From NCBI GenBank assembly GCA_023399675.1, contig JAEWOM010000253.1, positions 1-9,413 of the forward strand: a stretch of DNA of 9,413 bases, written 5' to 3'. Position numbers and translations under genes: made by a program. Each line of letters starts with the position of its first letter. Positions within the stretch are counted from its first letter, which is position 1. Origin of the DNA: Bacteroidota bacterium. GTDB lineage: Bacteria > Bacteroidota > Bacteroidia > Flavobacteriales > Weeksellaceae. Below are positions 1 through 7,097 of this stretch, in pieces. Under the pieces are notes generated by a model that saw only the letters and a list, made by a program, of their open reading frames with translations, was not told the DNA's origin and did no database searches.

Positions 1-606
1 TTCCAGAAGTCCTTTCCGCACCTGCTCTTCTTTGGTGAGGGTGTTAATAGTGGTTTGCAACTTTTTGTAAACGGGGTCAAAACCGGTAATGGAAATGATT
101 TTTCCTTTATCATCCATCTTCATGTTCAGTTTATTGCCGGTAAGGGCTTTATCCAGGCTCCACTTGTTTTTCAGTGCCTCTTCTTTCGGTGCAGCAGCGT
201 TGGTATCCACAGTTACTGTTTTTCCCTGAGCCGACTGCGATGATTTTTTGGAGATAAAATCAATGGTAATGTCATAAACATTGTCCTTGAAGCCATTCAC
301 TTTGAACTGTACAACGTCCGTTGATTCCGTTGTCATATTCTCTTTCTGTCCATTCGGTGCAGTGATGGTAATGTTGTTCTTCTGCACGGTTGTGAACGGA
401 TACGTTTCGCCCGTAACCAGCTTGAAGCTTTGCCTGTAAACGTCGGCACTGTCAGTAATTGCAGGTTTGTCTGCCTCAGTTTCGACAGGTACTTCCACCT
501 GTACCGTTTTTCCTGTTTCAGGATCTGTGTTATTGACGATTTTCGTTTCTTTTTTGCAGGAAAGCAGCGCTATGGATAGAAGTGCTGCAAAAGATAATTT
601 TCTCAT
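1..606 (-). CDS. DUF6263-like secreted lipoprotein (partial, C-terminus off the left edge)
   Basis: The frame is open on the minus strand from an ATG at 606-604 to the window edge, giving 202 residues with no stop. The N-terminus is a lipoprotein signal: M-R-K, a hydrophobic run, then lipobox L-L-S-C with Cys17 as the predicted lipidated residue. A charged, Thr/Glu/Val-rich linker follows (about 18-52). From about residue 55 there is a beta-rich domain with a 'KLVTGETYPFTT' start, and later 'DPVYKKLQTTINTL'. This pattern resembles the DUF6263 proteins common in Chryseobacterium and relatives, whose function is unknown; the family call is from memory of the pattern. The product is probably exported and anchored in the outer or inner membrane. 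The gene lies 51 bp downstream of rlmB on the same strand, with a small hairpin between them, and I see no clear promoter of its own. The existence of the gene is secure; its role is unknown. Confidence 0.8.
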   Translation of the reverse strand, partial: MRKLSFAALLSIALLSCKKETKIVNNTDPETGKTVQVEVPVETEADKPAITDSADVYRQSFKLVTGETYPFTTVQKNNITITAPNGQKENMTTESTDVVQFKVNGFKDNVYDITIDFISKKSSQSAQGKTVTVDTNAAAPKEEALKNKWSLDKALTGNKLNMKMDDKGKIISITGFDPVYKKLQTTINTLTKEEQVRKGLLE

Positions 607-627
607 TAATTTTGGATATAATAGCAT

Positions 628-644
628 CCGGATTTTGATTCCGG
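628..644 (-). other. Inverted repeat between rlmB and the lipoprotein gene
   Basis: The plus strand reads CCGGA, 7 nt, TCCGG: a perfect 5-bp GC-rich stem. It lies 13 bp past the rlmB stop codon and 21 bp before the lipoprotein start. On the minus strand no T-run follows, so it is not a classic intrinsic terminator for rlmB. It could act as an RNA-stabilising 3' hairpin or a weak terminator. Only the repeat itself is seen; the function is inference. Confidence 0.35.
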
Positions 645-657
645 TATTTTTACTTTG

Positions 658-1395
658 TTATTTTATGGCCTTCTGCCGAACCGCCTCATACAGAATGGCT
701 CCGCAGGCAACGGATACATTTAAACTTTGGGTACGTCCTTCAATCGGAAGTTTTATTTTTTCATCTGCGTGATGAAGTACCTCCTTGGAAATTCCGGTTT
801 CTTCATTCCCCATTACAATCGCGCACGGTTCTGTGAAATCAATCTCATAAATCAGTTTTTGAGCTTTTTCTGATGCTGCAAAAACCTGAATTCCGCTTTG
901 CTGAAGGAAATCCACCGTGTGTGCAAGATTTTTCTCTTTGCAGATCTTGATATTGTAAATGGCCCCCGCAGAAGTTTTGATCGCATCAGAATTAACCGGG
1001 GCTGCACCTTTTTCCGGAATAACCACGGCATGAACGCCGGCACATTCCGCTGTACGGCAAATCGCACCGAAATTCCGAACATCAGTAAGCCTGTCGAGCA
1101 TCAGGATAAATGGAACTTTACCTTCTTCAAAAAGCTGCGGGACAACTTGCTGGATATTTTCGAACGGCACATCAGAGATAAAAGCAACGACACCCTGATG
1201 GTTTTTTCGGGTAAATCTGTTCAGTTTTTCAATCGGGACATAGTTAGGCCGCAGTTTCAGCTGCGCGAGTTTAGTCTTCAGTTCGGCATAAAGCGGTCCC
1301 TGTAAACCATTCTGAAGGAATACCTTATCGACGGTTTTTCCGGCTTCAAGCGCTTCAAGTACAGGTCTGAGCCCAAAAATAAAATCGTCTTTCAT
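658..1395 (-). CDS. rlmB: 23S rRNA (guanosine-2'-O-)-methyltransferase RlmB, TrmH/SpoU family
   Basis: This 245-residue protein has the full SpoU (SPOUT-class) layout. Residues 5-80 match the small N-terminal RNA-binding domain (starting 'FIFGLRPVLEAL'). The knotted methyltransferase domain follows. Motif 1 is at 101-114, with Asn108, Gly110 and Arg114 in 'DVRNFGAICRTA'. Motif 2 is at 192-203 ('IVMGNEETGIS'). Motif 3 is at 216-230 ('LPIEGRTQSLNVSVA', with Ser224, Leu225, Asn226). The family transfers a methyl group from S-adenosylmethionine to a 2'-hydroxyl of rRNA; RlmB of E. coli modifies G2251 of 23S rRNA. Target specificity here is inferred by family, and another TrmH-type rRNA or tRNA target is possible. 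Motif 1 has Val in place of the more common Pro (DPxNxG). Length is normal. The gene starts 39 bp after the DinB-fold gene and is probably co-transcribed with it. Confidence 0.93.
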   Translation of the reverse strand: MKDDFIFGLRPVLEALEAGKTVDKVFLQNGLQGPLYAELKTKLAQLKLRPNYVPIEKLNRFTRKNHQGVVAFISDVPFENIQQVVPQLFEEGKVPFILMLDRLTDVRNFGAICRTAECAGVHAVVIPEKGAAPVNSDAIKTSAGAIYNIKICKEKNLAHTVDFLQQSGIQVFAASEKAQKLIYEIDFTEPCAIVMGNEETGISKEVLHHADEKIKLPIEGRTQSLNVSVACGAILYEAVRQKAIK

Positions 1396-1408
1396 CTTGT
1401 ATTTATTG

Positions 1409-1423
1409 CCTGAAACAGTCAGG
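1409..1423 (-). other. Small inverted repeat between the DinB-fold gene and rlmB
   Basis: CCTGA, 5 nt, TCAGG forms a perfect 5-bp stem in the 39-bp gap, 13 bp before the rlmB start. There is no T-run, so it is not a terminator. It could be a minor leader hairpin affecting rlmB translation, or chance. Confidence 0.25.
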
Positions 1424-1434
1424 TCTTTCCGGTT

Positions 1435-1905
1435 TTAATATTTCTCTCCTAAAATTGCCCGTTTCTGAGCCATGGTGTAGCCGAAATGCAGACCTTCATG
1501 AATATTGTTGAATACGATAGCATCCTGAATACTTTTCAGATCAAGGCCAAAACTGGTGGTGTACGGCGTATAATCGGAAAAGAAATCTGCATCATAGTCC
1601 TTCATCAGGATTTTTGAAGTTTCAATCAGCAGAAATCCCAGATCCTCCATTTCACTCTGTGCGACATTCAAGTTCGGAAGGGTTCCTTTTTTATAGGTTT
1701 CAATCCAGTACTTATCAATTCTGAAAGGGTTACCGCTCAGGTAATAGTGCAGCAGTTGCTGTGTTGCAACCGTATGCGCAATATTCCAGTACATATTGTT
1801 ATTGAAACCGTCGGGAATCAGCAGCAAATCTTCAGCAGAAGTTTCCTGTAAAATTTCGAGCAGATTTTTTCGAATTTGCCGGTGAGCCTGAAAATGATAG
1901 TTCAT
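1435..1905 (-). CDS. DinB-fold (DinB_2-like) putative metal-dependent protein
   Basis: The protein has 156 residues, typical for single-domain DinB/YfiT four-helix bundles. Three histidines sit where the family binds a divalent metal: His44 in 'NIAHT' at the end of helix 2, and His136 and His140 in 'HEGLH' near the C-terminus. Family members include thiol transferases (bacillithiol, mycothiol) and many proteins of unknown activity, so the substrate cannot be called. There is no signal peptide, so it is cytosolic. The ATG at 1905 is supported by the promoter at 1931-1963, which leaves a leader of about 20 nt. The gene diverges from the moxR operon across 226 bp and precedes rlmB by 39 bp. Despite the family name it is not the E. 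coli DinB DNA polymerase IV. Confidence 0.85.
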   Translation of the reverse strand: MNYHFQAHRQIRKNLLEILQETSAEDLLLIPDGFNNNMYWNIAHTVATQQLLHYYLSGNPFRIDKYWIETYKKGTLPNLNVAQSEMEDLGFLLIETSKILMKDYDADFFSDYTPYTTSFGLDLKSIQDAIVFNNIHEGLHFGYTMAQKRAILGEKY

Positions 1906-1930
1906 TAATTATCTCCAAATTACCACAGGC

Positions 1931-1963
1931 CAAAAGTAATTCATTAAATCGAGAATCCCAAAA
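1931..1963 (-). promoter_or_regulatory. Bacteroidota-type promoter for the DinB-fold gene and rlmB
   Basis: On the minus strand, TACTTTTG (plus-strand 1938-1931) matches the Bacteroidota -7 consensus TAnnTTTG at every fixed position. A TTTG (plus-strand 1962-1959) lies 20 bp upstream, at the expected -33 spacing. Transcription would begin near 1924, about 20 nt before the ATG at 1905. The match is seen in the sequence; activity is inferred. Confidence 0.65.
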
Positions 1964-2047
1964 GACCGTATTCTGCAAAATTTGTATCTTAGGGCGTGCA
2001 GAATTAACATAATAGCGTTAAAACTGGGTGTCTTAACAAATTTTAAC

Positions 2048-2071
2048 CATCAATTGGCATCAATTATGATG
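2048..2071. repeat. Direct and inverted repeat cluster upstream of moxR
   Basis: CATCAATT occurs at 2048-2055 and again at 2058-2065, a 10-bp step of about one helical turn. The second copy is also the left half of an inverted repeat, CATCA-ATTA-TGATG (2058-2071). The cluster lies 61-84 bp before the moxR start in an A/T-rich stretch. The spacing is compatible with an operator for a dimeric regulator, but no regulator is identified and chance in A/T-rich DNA is possible. Confidence 0.3.
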
Positions 2072-2131
2072 ATTTCAGTTCATAATTATTGCAATTTTAC
2101 ACTCTTATATACCAGATACACTTATTAAAAT

Positions 2132-3136
2132 ATGTCAGAACTTCATCAGGCTGAAGATATTCGCCAGTTAACGGAACAGGTTCTCGAACAGAATTACTAC
2201 TTTACACTTCTTAAACAGGAAATCAACAAAGCAATCATCGGCCAGTCTTATATGGTTGACCGTTTGCTGATCGGTCTGCTCGGTAACGGGCATGTGCTTC
2301 TGGAAGGGGTTCCGGGTTTGGCAAAAACCCTCGCGATAAAATCACTTGCCGAAGCAGTGCATGGTGAATTTTCGAGAATTCAGTTTACACCGGATTTGCT
2401 GCCTGCAGATGTTGTGGGGACGCAGATTTACAATATCAAAGACAACGATTTTTCCATAAAGAAAGGGCCTATTTTTGCCAACTTTGTACTGGCGGATGAG
2501 ATTAACAGAGCGCCATCGAAAGTGCAGTCGGCCCTGCTTGAGGCTATGCAGGAAAAGCAGGTGACGATCGGTGATGAAACCATGTCGCTGCCAAAGCCTT
2601 TTCTGGTTCTCGCTACGCAGAATCCGATTGATCAAGAAGGAACTTATCTGTTGCCGGAAGCCCAGAGTGACCGTTTTATGCTGAAGTGCCGCATCGATTA
2701 TCCGGATTTCGAAGATGAGAGAAAGGTCATGAAGATGGTTTCCACTTCGCATGTTCCGGTGATCAATCCGGTTATTTCACTGCACAATGTTACAGACGGC
2801 AAAAATCTGATCAACAGGATTTACCTCGATGAAAAAATAGAAAAGTATATTCTCGATATGGTTTTTGCCACAAGATATCCTGAAAAATACGGTCTTTCTG
2901 AACTGAAAAATTACATCAGTTTCGGTGCTTCGCCGAGAGCTTCCATCAACCTGGCGGTGGCTTCACGTGCGCATGCATTCCTCAAAAACCGCGCATTTGT
3001 TATACCTGAAGATGTAAAGGAAATTGCAAAGGATGTGTTGCGTCACCGGATCGGACTTAGTTTTGAAGCTGAAGCTGAAGAAATCAATTCTGAAGAGATT
3101 GTGAACAGAATTCTGAGTAAAATTCAGGCACCTTAA
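2132..3136 (+). CDS. moxR: MoxR-family AAA+ ATPase
   Basis: The 334-residue cytosolic protein has all AAA+ elements of the MoxR group. Walker A is 'GVPGLAKT' (59-66; Lys65, Thr66) and Walker B is 'FVLADEINRA' (118-127; Asp122, Glu123). Sensor 1 is 'LATQNP' (160-165). An arginine finger region is in 'EAQSDRF' (176-182; Arg181). The lid domain carries sensor 2 'GASPRAS' (265-271; Arg269). MoxR ATPases are thought to be chaperone-like, helping to assemble or activate protein complexes that contain vWA-domain partners. Such partners (DUF58, BatA, BatB) are encoded directly downstream, which supports that role. The ATG at 2132 is preceded by an A-rich leader without a Shine-Dalgarno site, as is usual in this phylum. 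This is the first gene of the operon, with 46 bp to the next start. Confidence 0.95.
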   Translation: MSELHQAEDIRQLTEQVLEQNYYFTLLKQEINKAIIGQSYMVDRLLIGLLGNGHVLLEGVPGLAKTLAIKSLAEAVHGEFSRIQFTPDLLPADVVGTQIYNIKDNDFSIKKGPIFANFVLADEINRAPSKVQSALLEAMQEKQVTIGDETMSLPKPFLVLATQNPIDQEGTYLLPEAQSDRFMLKCRIDYPDFEDERKVMKMVSTSHVPVINPVISLHNVTDGKNLINRIYLDEKIEKYILDMVFATRYPEKYGLSELKNYISFGASPRASINLAVASRAHAFLKNRAFVIPEDVKEIAKDVLRHRIGLSFEAEAEEINSEEIVNRILSKIQAP

Positions 3137-3182
3137 AATCCATCCAGTTACGCTGATTACTTAAATGAAGCAGCGCAGGTCT

Positions 3183-4046
3183 ATGCAGATAAAAGACATC
3201 ATCAAAAAAGTTAAGCAGATTGAAATCCGGACGAAGAAAAAGTCGGAGCAAACGCTTATGGGGCAGTACCACAGCGCGTATAAAGGTCAGGGTATGACTT
3301 TTGCGGAGGTAAGGCCATACCAGTTTGGTGATGAAATACGAAGAATAGACTGGAATAAAACAGCACGCTTTCGGGAGCCGTTTGTAAAGGTGATGGAAGA
3401 GGAACGCGAACTGACGATGATGCTGCTCGTCGATATCTCCGCTTCAATGGATTATGGTACCAAAACGTCTCTCAAACGTGAATTTGTTGCAGAAATAGCT
3501 GCGAGTCTGGGGTTTTCTGCTGCCGGAAATAATGATAAGGTCGGTTTGATCCTGTTTGCAGACAAAGTATATAAAATTATTCCGCCGCAAAAAGGCAGAA
3601 AGCATATTCTGGCCATTATCAGTACCATTCTGACTGCCGACTATGTTCCCGCTGTTTCCCGGGTGGATATAGCACTGCAGTATATGATGAGTCTGTTTAA
3701 AAAGAAGTCGCTGCTGTTCGTTTTTTCAGATTTTGAAGATCCATATGATCAAAAAATGATGCGGATCGCGGCGAAAAAACATCAGCTTCTCGCTTTGCGG
3801 ATCTTTGATGAAAAAGACAATGAGATTCCGGATATCGGTTATTCGCTCTTTCTCGATGCAGAAACAGGAAGACAGGTTTGGGCCAATACGTCCGACAAAA
3901 GGTGGAGGTACAATTATGCGGAAGCGAAAAAACAGAAAGTAAAAAATTTGAAGGAATATCTTGAGGGTTCTTCGGCCGGTTTTCTGAACATCGGGACCGG
4001 TGAAGACTATTCGAAATTTTTATATCAGTATTTCAGAAAGAAATAA
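3183..4046 (+). CDS. DUF58 domain protein with vWA-like fold
   Basis: I place the start at ATG 3183 (287 residues, 'MQIKDIIKKVKQ'). This matches my recollection of flavobacterial homologues; an in-frame ATG at 3165 would add six residues. The DUF58 signature is at about 35-75, including 'RPYQFGDEIRRIDWNKTAR'. A vWA-like core follows with the metal-site motif D84-I-S86-A-S88 and a later Asp183 in 'FSDFED'. The third metal-site element, normally Thr in a 'GT(D/N)' motif, appears to be Val161 ('SRVDIALQ'), so metal binding may be altered. There is no signal peptide or membrane span, so it is predicted to be cytosolic. DUF58 proteins almost always sit beside MoxR ATPases and are presumed partners or substrates; the molecular function is unknown. 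The next gene starts 5 bp after the stop codon. Confidence 0.92.
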   Translation: MQIKDIIKKVKQIEIRTKKKSEQTLMGQYHSAYKGQGMTFAEVRPYQFGDEIRRIDWNKTARFREPFVKVMEEERELTMMLLVDISASMDYGTKTSLKREFVAEIAASLGFSAAGNNDKVGLILFADKVYKIIPPQKGRKHILAIISTILTADYVPAVSRVDIALQYMMSLFKKKSLLFVFSDFEDPYDQKMMRIAAKKHQLLALRIFDEKDNEIPDIGYSLFLDAETGRQVWANTSDKRWRYNYAEAKKQKVKNLKEYLEGSSAGFLNIGTGEDYSKFLYQYFRKK

Positions 4047-4051
4047 AATAA

Positions 4052-4978
4052 TTGAGATCAACAGTATCATATTACGCTGCGTTTTACAGAAAATTCTTTT
4101 TTCTGCTCATGCTGCTGCCGGCATTCGGCTTTTCACAGTCTTTGGCATCAAAACTCGATAAAAAAACGCTTGCATTGGGCGAAACCGCTCATTTCACGGT
4201 CAGTATTTCAAATCTCGGCGGCAAAAAAGTTTCTGCAGCACCTAAAAATGAACTGCTTCCTTTTCATTTCGAAGAAGTTAAAGACAGTATTCATACAGAC
4301 GAATATTCTTACAGCAGGGTCATAGAATTTGCCGTTTTCGAAGAGGGGAAATTTACCATACCCGCATTGGAGTTTAATATCAGCGGTGACATACAGAAAA
4401 CCATTCTATACGAAGTTGAAGTAATCAATACGGCTAACCGTGGAGATGAAATTAAAGATATCATGGGCAACAGGGATGTGAAACTGCAGCTTGCCGACTA
4501 CTGGGAACTGTACAAATGGTATTTGCTGGCCGCGCTGATTGTTCTTGCAGTGATTTTTCTGATTATCGCATTTATCAGATATGGACGGAAAAGAAAAAGT
4601 TCACCGGTCGTTCTTACGAATAAAACACTGAAAGAACTCGATGCACTGAAGAAGAAAAGATATATGGAAGATGGCAATTTCAGGTCATTTTATGTTGAAT
4701 TTATCGATATTGTGAGGAATTTTATCACACTTCAGTATCAGATTCCGGCTGATGTACTGATTACTGATGATTTGATTAAAGTAATGAAGGAAACCAACAG
4801 TATTTCACCCGAAAACGAAAAAATTATCGAAGATGTTTTCCTTCGCGGAGATTTGGTGAAGTTTGCGAAAACCTTCCCGGATCAGCCGGTGATGGAAAAG
4901 GATTTTAATGACATCAGGGCATTTGTAAAACGTGCCTCAAAGGATATGGAAGTGGAACAGTTAAGGTCCGGAGTTTAG
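4052..4978 (+). CDS. BatD-like single-pass membrane protein (possible positional counterpart of DUF4381)
   Basis: The 308-residue protein uses a TTG start. A TAA stop sits directly upstream in frame (4049-4051), and the first in-frame ATG (4109) would destroy the signal peptide. From TTG, the N-terminus has Arg/Lys, then 'FFFLLMLLPAFGFSQ' with cleavage near 27-29. Residues 30-125 form a beta-rich, Ig-like periplasmic region that begins much like BatD ('SLASKLDKKTLALGE'). One membrane span lies at about 157-176, followed by Arg/Lys-rich residues (176-182) and a helical cytosolic domain (about 190-300) with 'FRSFYVEFIDIVRNFI'. In proteobacterial MoxR operons this slot between DUF58 and the vWA genes is often filled by DUF4381. 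This protein may be its counterpart or a BatD paralogue; that is inference. One base separates its stop from batA. Confidence 0.85.
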   Translation: MRSTVSYYAAFYRKFFFLLMLLPAFGFSQSLASKLDKKTLALGETAHFTVSISNLGGKKVSAAPKNELLPFHFEEVKDSIHTDEYSYSRVIEFAVFEEGKFTIPALEFNISGDIQKTILYEVEVINTANRGDEIKDIMGNRDVKLQLADYWELYKWYLLAALIVLAVIFLIIAFIRYGRKRKSSPVVLTNKTLKELDALKKKRYMEDGNFRSFYVEFIDIVRNFITLQYQIPADVLITDDLIKVMKETNSISPENEKIIEDVFLRGDLVKFAKTFPDQPVMEKDFNDIRAFVKRASKDMEVEQLRSGV

Positions 4979-4979
4979 C

Positions 4980-5987
4980 ATGATGAATCTGGATTTATTA
5001 CGACTTGAATTTCACAGTCCATGGCTTTTACTGCTGTTTCTGCTGTTCATCCCGATGATCATCAGCGATATCAGCAAGAAAAAGCGACGGGGCATCGCAG
5101 TTCCTTCCACAGCAAATATGGGCGAGAATTCTGCGATTGTTTTCGTAATGTTCTTACTCAAAATATCCAAGTATATCATCCTTTCTGCTTTAATTGTCGC
5201 CATAGCACGACCCCGTACATTTTCGGTATCGGAGAACAGCGATGACACCAAGGGGATTGATATTATGGTTTCTGTTGATGTTTCGCTGAGTATGCTTGCG
5301 AGGGACCTTGAACCGGACCGGCTCACTGCTTTGCAGCATATCGCGAAAAGATTTGTTGATAAGAGAGTGACGGACCGAATCGGACTGGTTACCTATTCCG
5401 GTGAAGCGTTTACAAAAGTTCCGGTAACGAGTGATCATCAGGTAATACTCGATGAACTTACCAATCTGAATCCGCTTGAACTTCAGCCGGGTACCGCTAT
5501 CGGTGAAGGATTGGCTGTAGCGGTGAATCACCTGAAGAACAGCAAAGCAAAAAGTAAAATCATTATCCTGATGACAGACGGCGTCAATACCATCCCGAAT
5601 GCAATGGATCCGATGCTTGCAGCGACGATTGCGAAGGATAACGGCATAAAAGTGTACTCGATCGGTATCGGAACCAACGGTTATGCACTGATGCCAACGC
5701 AGACCGATATTTTTGGAGATCTGGTCTTCACTGAGACTGAAGTGAAAATTGATGAGCCTACGCTGAGTGAAGTGGCTAAGATTACGGGCGGAAGATACTT
5801 CCGTGCAACATCCAATGAAAGCCTTGAGCTTGTTTATAATGAAATTAATCAGTTAGAGAAATCCGACATTAAATCAGCAAAACTGTACAATTATCAGGAG
5901 CATTTTCGGGCGTTTCTCTGGATTGCATTAGCGGTACTCGTGCTGGATGCTTTGCTGCGCTGGGTTTTTTATAAATTTCTTGAATAG
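4980..5987 (+). CDS. batA: BatA, membrane-anchored vWA-domain protein
   Basis: The 335-residue protein has two N-terminal membrane spans (about 14-29 and 53-75), a vWA domain (about 93-290) and a C-terminal span (about 311-330). The metal-ion-dependent adhesion site is complete: D100-V-S102-L-S104, Thr172 in 'PGTAIGEG' and Asp200 in 'MTDGVN'. The basic stretch 'SKKKRR' (32-37) between the first two spans should face the cytosol, which places the vWA domain in the periplasm. BatA is the first protein of the Bacteroides fragilis 'aerotolerance' Bat set; its exact role is not established. The ATG at 4980 is 1 bp after the previous stop codon and is followed at once by a second ATG. The tight spacing suggests translational coupling. 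The BatA/BatB order rests on the position after moxR-DUF58 and on similarity pattern. Confidence 0.92.
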   Translation: MMNLDLLRLEFHSPWLLLLFLLFIPMIISDISKKKRRGIAVPSTANMGENSAIVFVMFLLKISKYIILSALIVAIARPRTFSVSENSDDTKGIDIMVSVDVSLSMLARDLEPDRLTALQHIAKRFVDKRVTDRIGLVTYSGEAFTKVPVTSDHQVILDELTNLNPLELQPGTAIGEGLAVAVNHLKNSKAKSKIIILMTDGVNTIPNAMDPMLAATIAKDNGIKVYSIGIGTNGYALMPTQTDIFGDLVFTETEVKIDEPTLSEVAKITGGRYFRATSNESLELVYNEINQLEKSDIKSAKLYNYQEHFRAFLWIALAVLVLDALLRWVFYKFLE

Positions 5988-5992
5988 AAAAT

Positions 5993-7000
5993 ATGCACTG
6001 GTCTTTTGGCAACATATGGCTTTTTGCACTGCTCGTCCTCATTCCTTTGTTGGGCTGGTTGATGCTGAATTTTTTGCGTTGGCGAAAAAGCAGAAAAAAC
6101 CTTTCTTCGGATGACCGTTTTCAGGAAACGCTGTTCAGAAAAAATTCCTCTTTCAGCAGGTTTCTGCCGATACTGTATTTATTTGCATTGCTTTTTCTGG
6201 TTATTGCCATGGTCGATCTGCTTAGCGGTAGGGAAGAGGTAAAAAGCACTCAGAACATGAACAGTGTCTTTTTTGTGCTGGATGTATCCAATTCCATGAA
6301 CGCTGAAGATGTTTCTCCGAGCAGACTGGTACAGGCGAAAAATCTCATGATCAACACCATGGAGGAACTCGACAACGATAAGGTGGGAATTATCATTTTT
6401 GCCGGTGAAGCTACATCAATTATGCCCATGACAACAGATTTCACAGCAGCGGAGACCTATATCAGCGGAGTGGAAACGAATATGATGAAAGTGCAGGGTA
6501 CAGATTTTCTGAAGGCGGTGACAGAGGCATCCAGAAAGTTCAAAAATGTTTCACCAGGTTCGCGGAAAATGGTTCTGATCAGCGATGGTGAAGATAATGA
6601 GGGAAATGATGAAGCAGCTGCAAAACTGGCATCGAAAGAGGGAATTCTGGTTACAACAGTAGGCATCGGAACGGATGAAGGCGCGCCGGTCCCGGATTAT
6701 CTGTACGGTCAACTGATGGGATACAAAACTGACAGATCCGGACAGACCGTAATCTCAAAAAGGCAGACAGAAGCCTTGCGCAAGATGGCCGAAAGAACCG
6801 GTGGAAGTTATGTTGACGGCAATAATGTAGAACAGGCACCGCTCGAAGTAAAGGAAGCGCTACAGAAAACGCCTTCAGGCTCATCTTCGTTGATCACGTC
6901 GCAGAATGCGAACCACTATTTCCAATACCCGTTGGCTGCAAGTATTTTTCTCTTTTTTCTGATTTTTTATCTCAATCCGAAGCGGGATTTTAATCTGTAA
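5993..7000 (+). CDS. batB: BatB, membrane-anchored vWA-domain protein
   Basis: This protein also has 335 residues and the same layout as BatA: spans at about 7-28 and 57-76, a vWA domain at about 90-290 and a last span at about 312-327 with a short basic tail. The metal site is complete: D97-V-S99-N-S101, Thr170 in 'QGTDFL' and Asp198 in 'ISDGED'. The basic loop 'RWRKSRK' (29-35) after span 1 predicts that the vWA domain is periplasmic. The insert at about 227-257, with 'VPDYLYGQLMGYK', is typical of BatB rather than BatA. The start at 5993 is 5 bp after the batA stop codon. BatA and BatB are clearly paralogous and may form a complex with each other and with BatC. The stop codon is followed by an unusually long gap before batC. 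Confidence 0.93.
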   Translation: MHWSFGNIWLFALLVLIPLLGWLMLNFLRWRKSRKNLSSDDRFQETLFRKNSSFSRFLPILYLFALLFLVIAMVDLLSGREEVKSTQNMNSVFFVLDVSNSMNAEDVSPSRLVQAKNLMINTMEELDNDKVGIIIFAGEATSIMPMTTDFTAAETYISGVETNMMKVQGTDFLKAVTEASRKFKNVSPGSRKMVLISDGEDNEGNDEAAAKLASKEGILVTTVGIGTDEGAPVPDYLYGQLMGYKTDRSGQTVISKRQTEALRKMAERTGGSYVDGNNVEQAPLEVKEALQKTPSGSSSLITSQNANHYFQYPLAASIFLFFLIFYLNPKRDFNL

Positions 7001-7023
7001 AATTCCGGTTTTTCGGTGGTCTG

Positions 7024-7060
7024 ATTCTTGTCTGAACTAAATCGGCCATCATTCTTGTCT
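7024..7060 (+). repeat. Short direct repeats in the batB-batC gap
   Basis: ATTCTTGTCT occurs at 7024-7033 and again at 7051-7060, with a 27-bp period. Overlapping the first copy, GTCTGA occurs at 7019-7024 and 7030-7035 (11-bp period). The flanks differ, so this is not a long tandem duplication. It may be a protein-binding site or the remnant of slippage; the function is unknown. Confidence 0.35.
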
Positions 7061-7097
7061 AAAACCTTCGTTTAGAACCGTTTTAGCGGATTTTTTT
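7059..7097 (+). terminator. Hairpin with T-run in the batB-batC gap (possible attenuator)
   Basis: CTAAAAC (7059-7065) pairs perfectly with GTTTTAG (7080-7086) across a 14-nt loop. Four bases later there is a run of seven T (7091-7097). The stem is A/T-rich and the T-run is slightly displaced, so it would be a weak intrinsic terminator at best. An alternative shorter stem uses CTAAA (7059-7063) with TTTAG (7071-7075). In the middle of an operon it could lower batC-batD expression relative to batA-batB. Only the base pairing is seen; the function is inferred. Confidence 0.3.

Noticed and set aside
628..644. Intrinsic terminator for rlmB
   Set aside because: The GC-rich 5-bp stem is real, but no T-run follows it on the minus strand; it is listed only as an inverted repeat.
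898..1305. Plus-strand open frame opposite rlmB
   Set aside because: It overlaps SpoU motif 1 coding sequence on the other strand, and its translation is not protein-like.
1981..2012. Possible plus-strand promoter for moxR: TTTG (1981-1984), 20 bp, TAACATAA (2005-2012); also TATCTTAG at 1985-1992
   Set aside because: The first has correct spacing but a poor -7 box beyond TA. The second has a fair -7 box but no TTG at -33. Neither is strong enough to list.
2342..2752. Minus-strand open frame inside moxR
   Set aside because: It lies wholly within the conserved AAA+ coding region and its translation has no domain-like pattern.
3165..3182. Earlier ATG for the DUF58 gene
   Set aside because: It would add only MKQRRS before the 'MQIKDI' start that matches my recollection of family members. 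It cannot be excluded, but 3183 is preferred.
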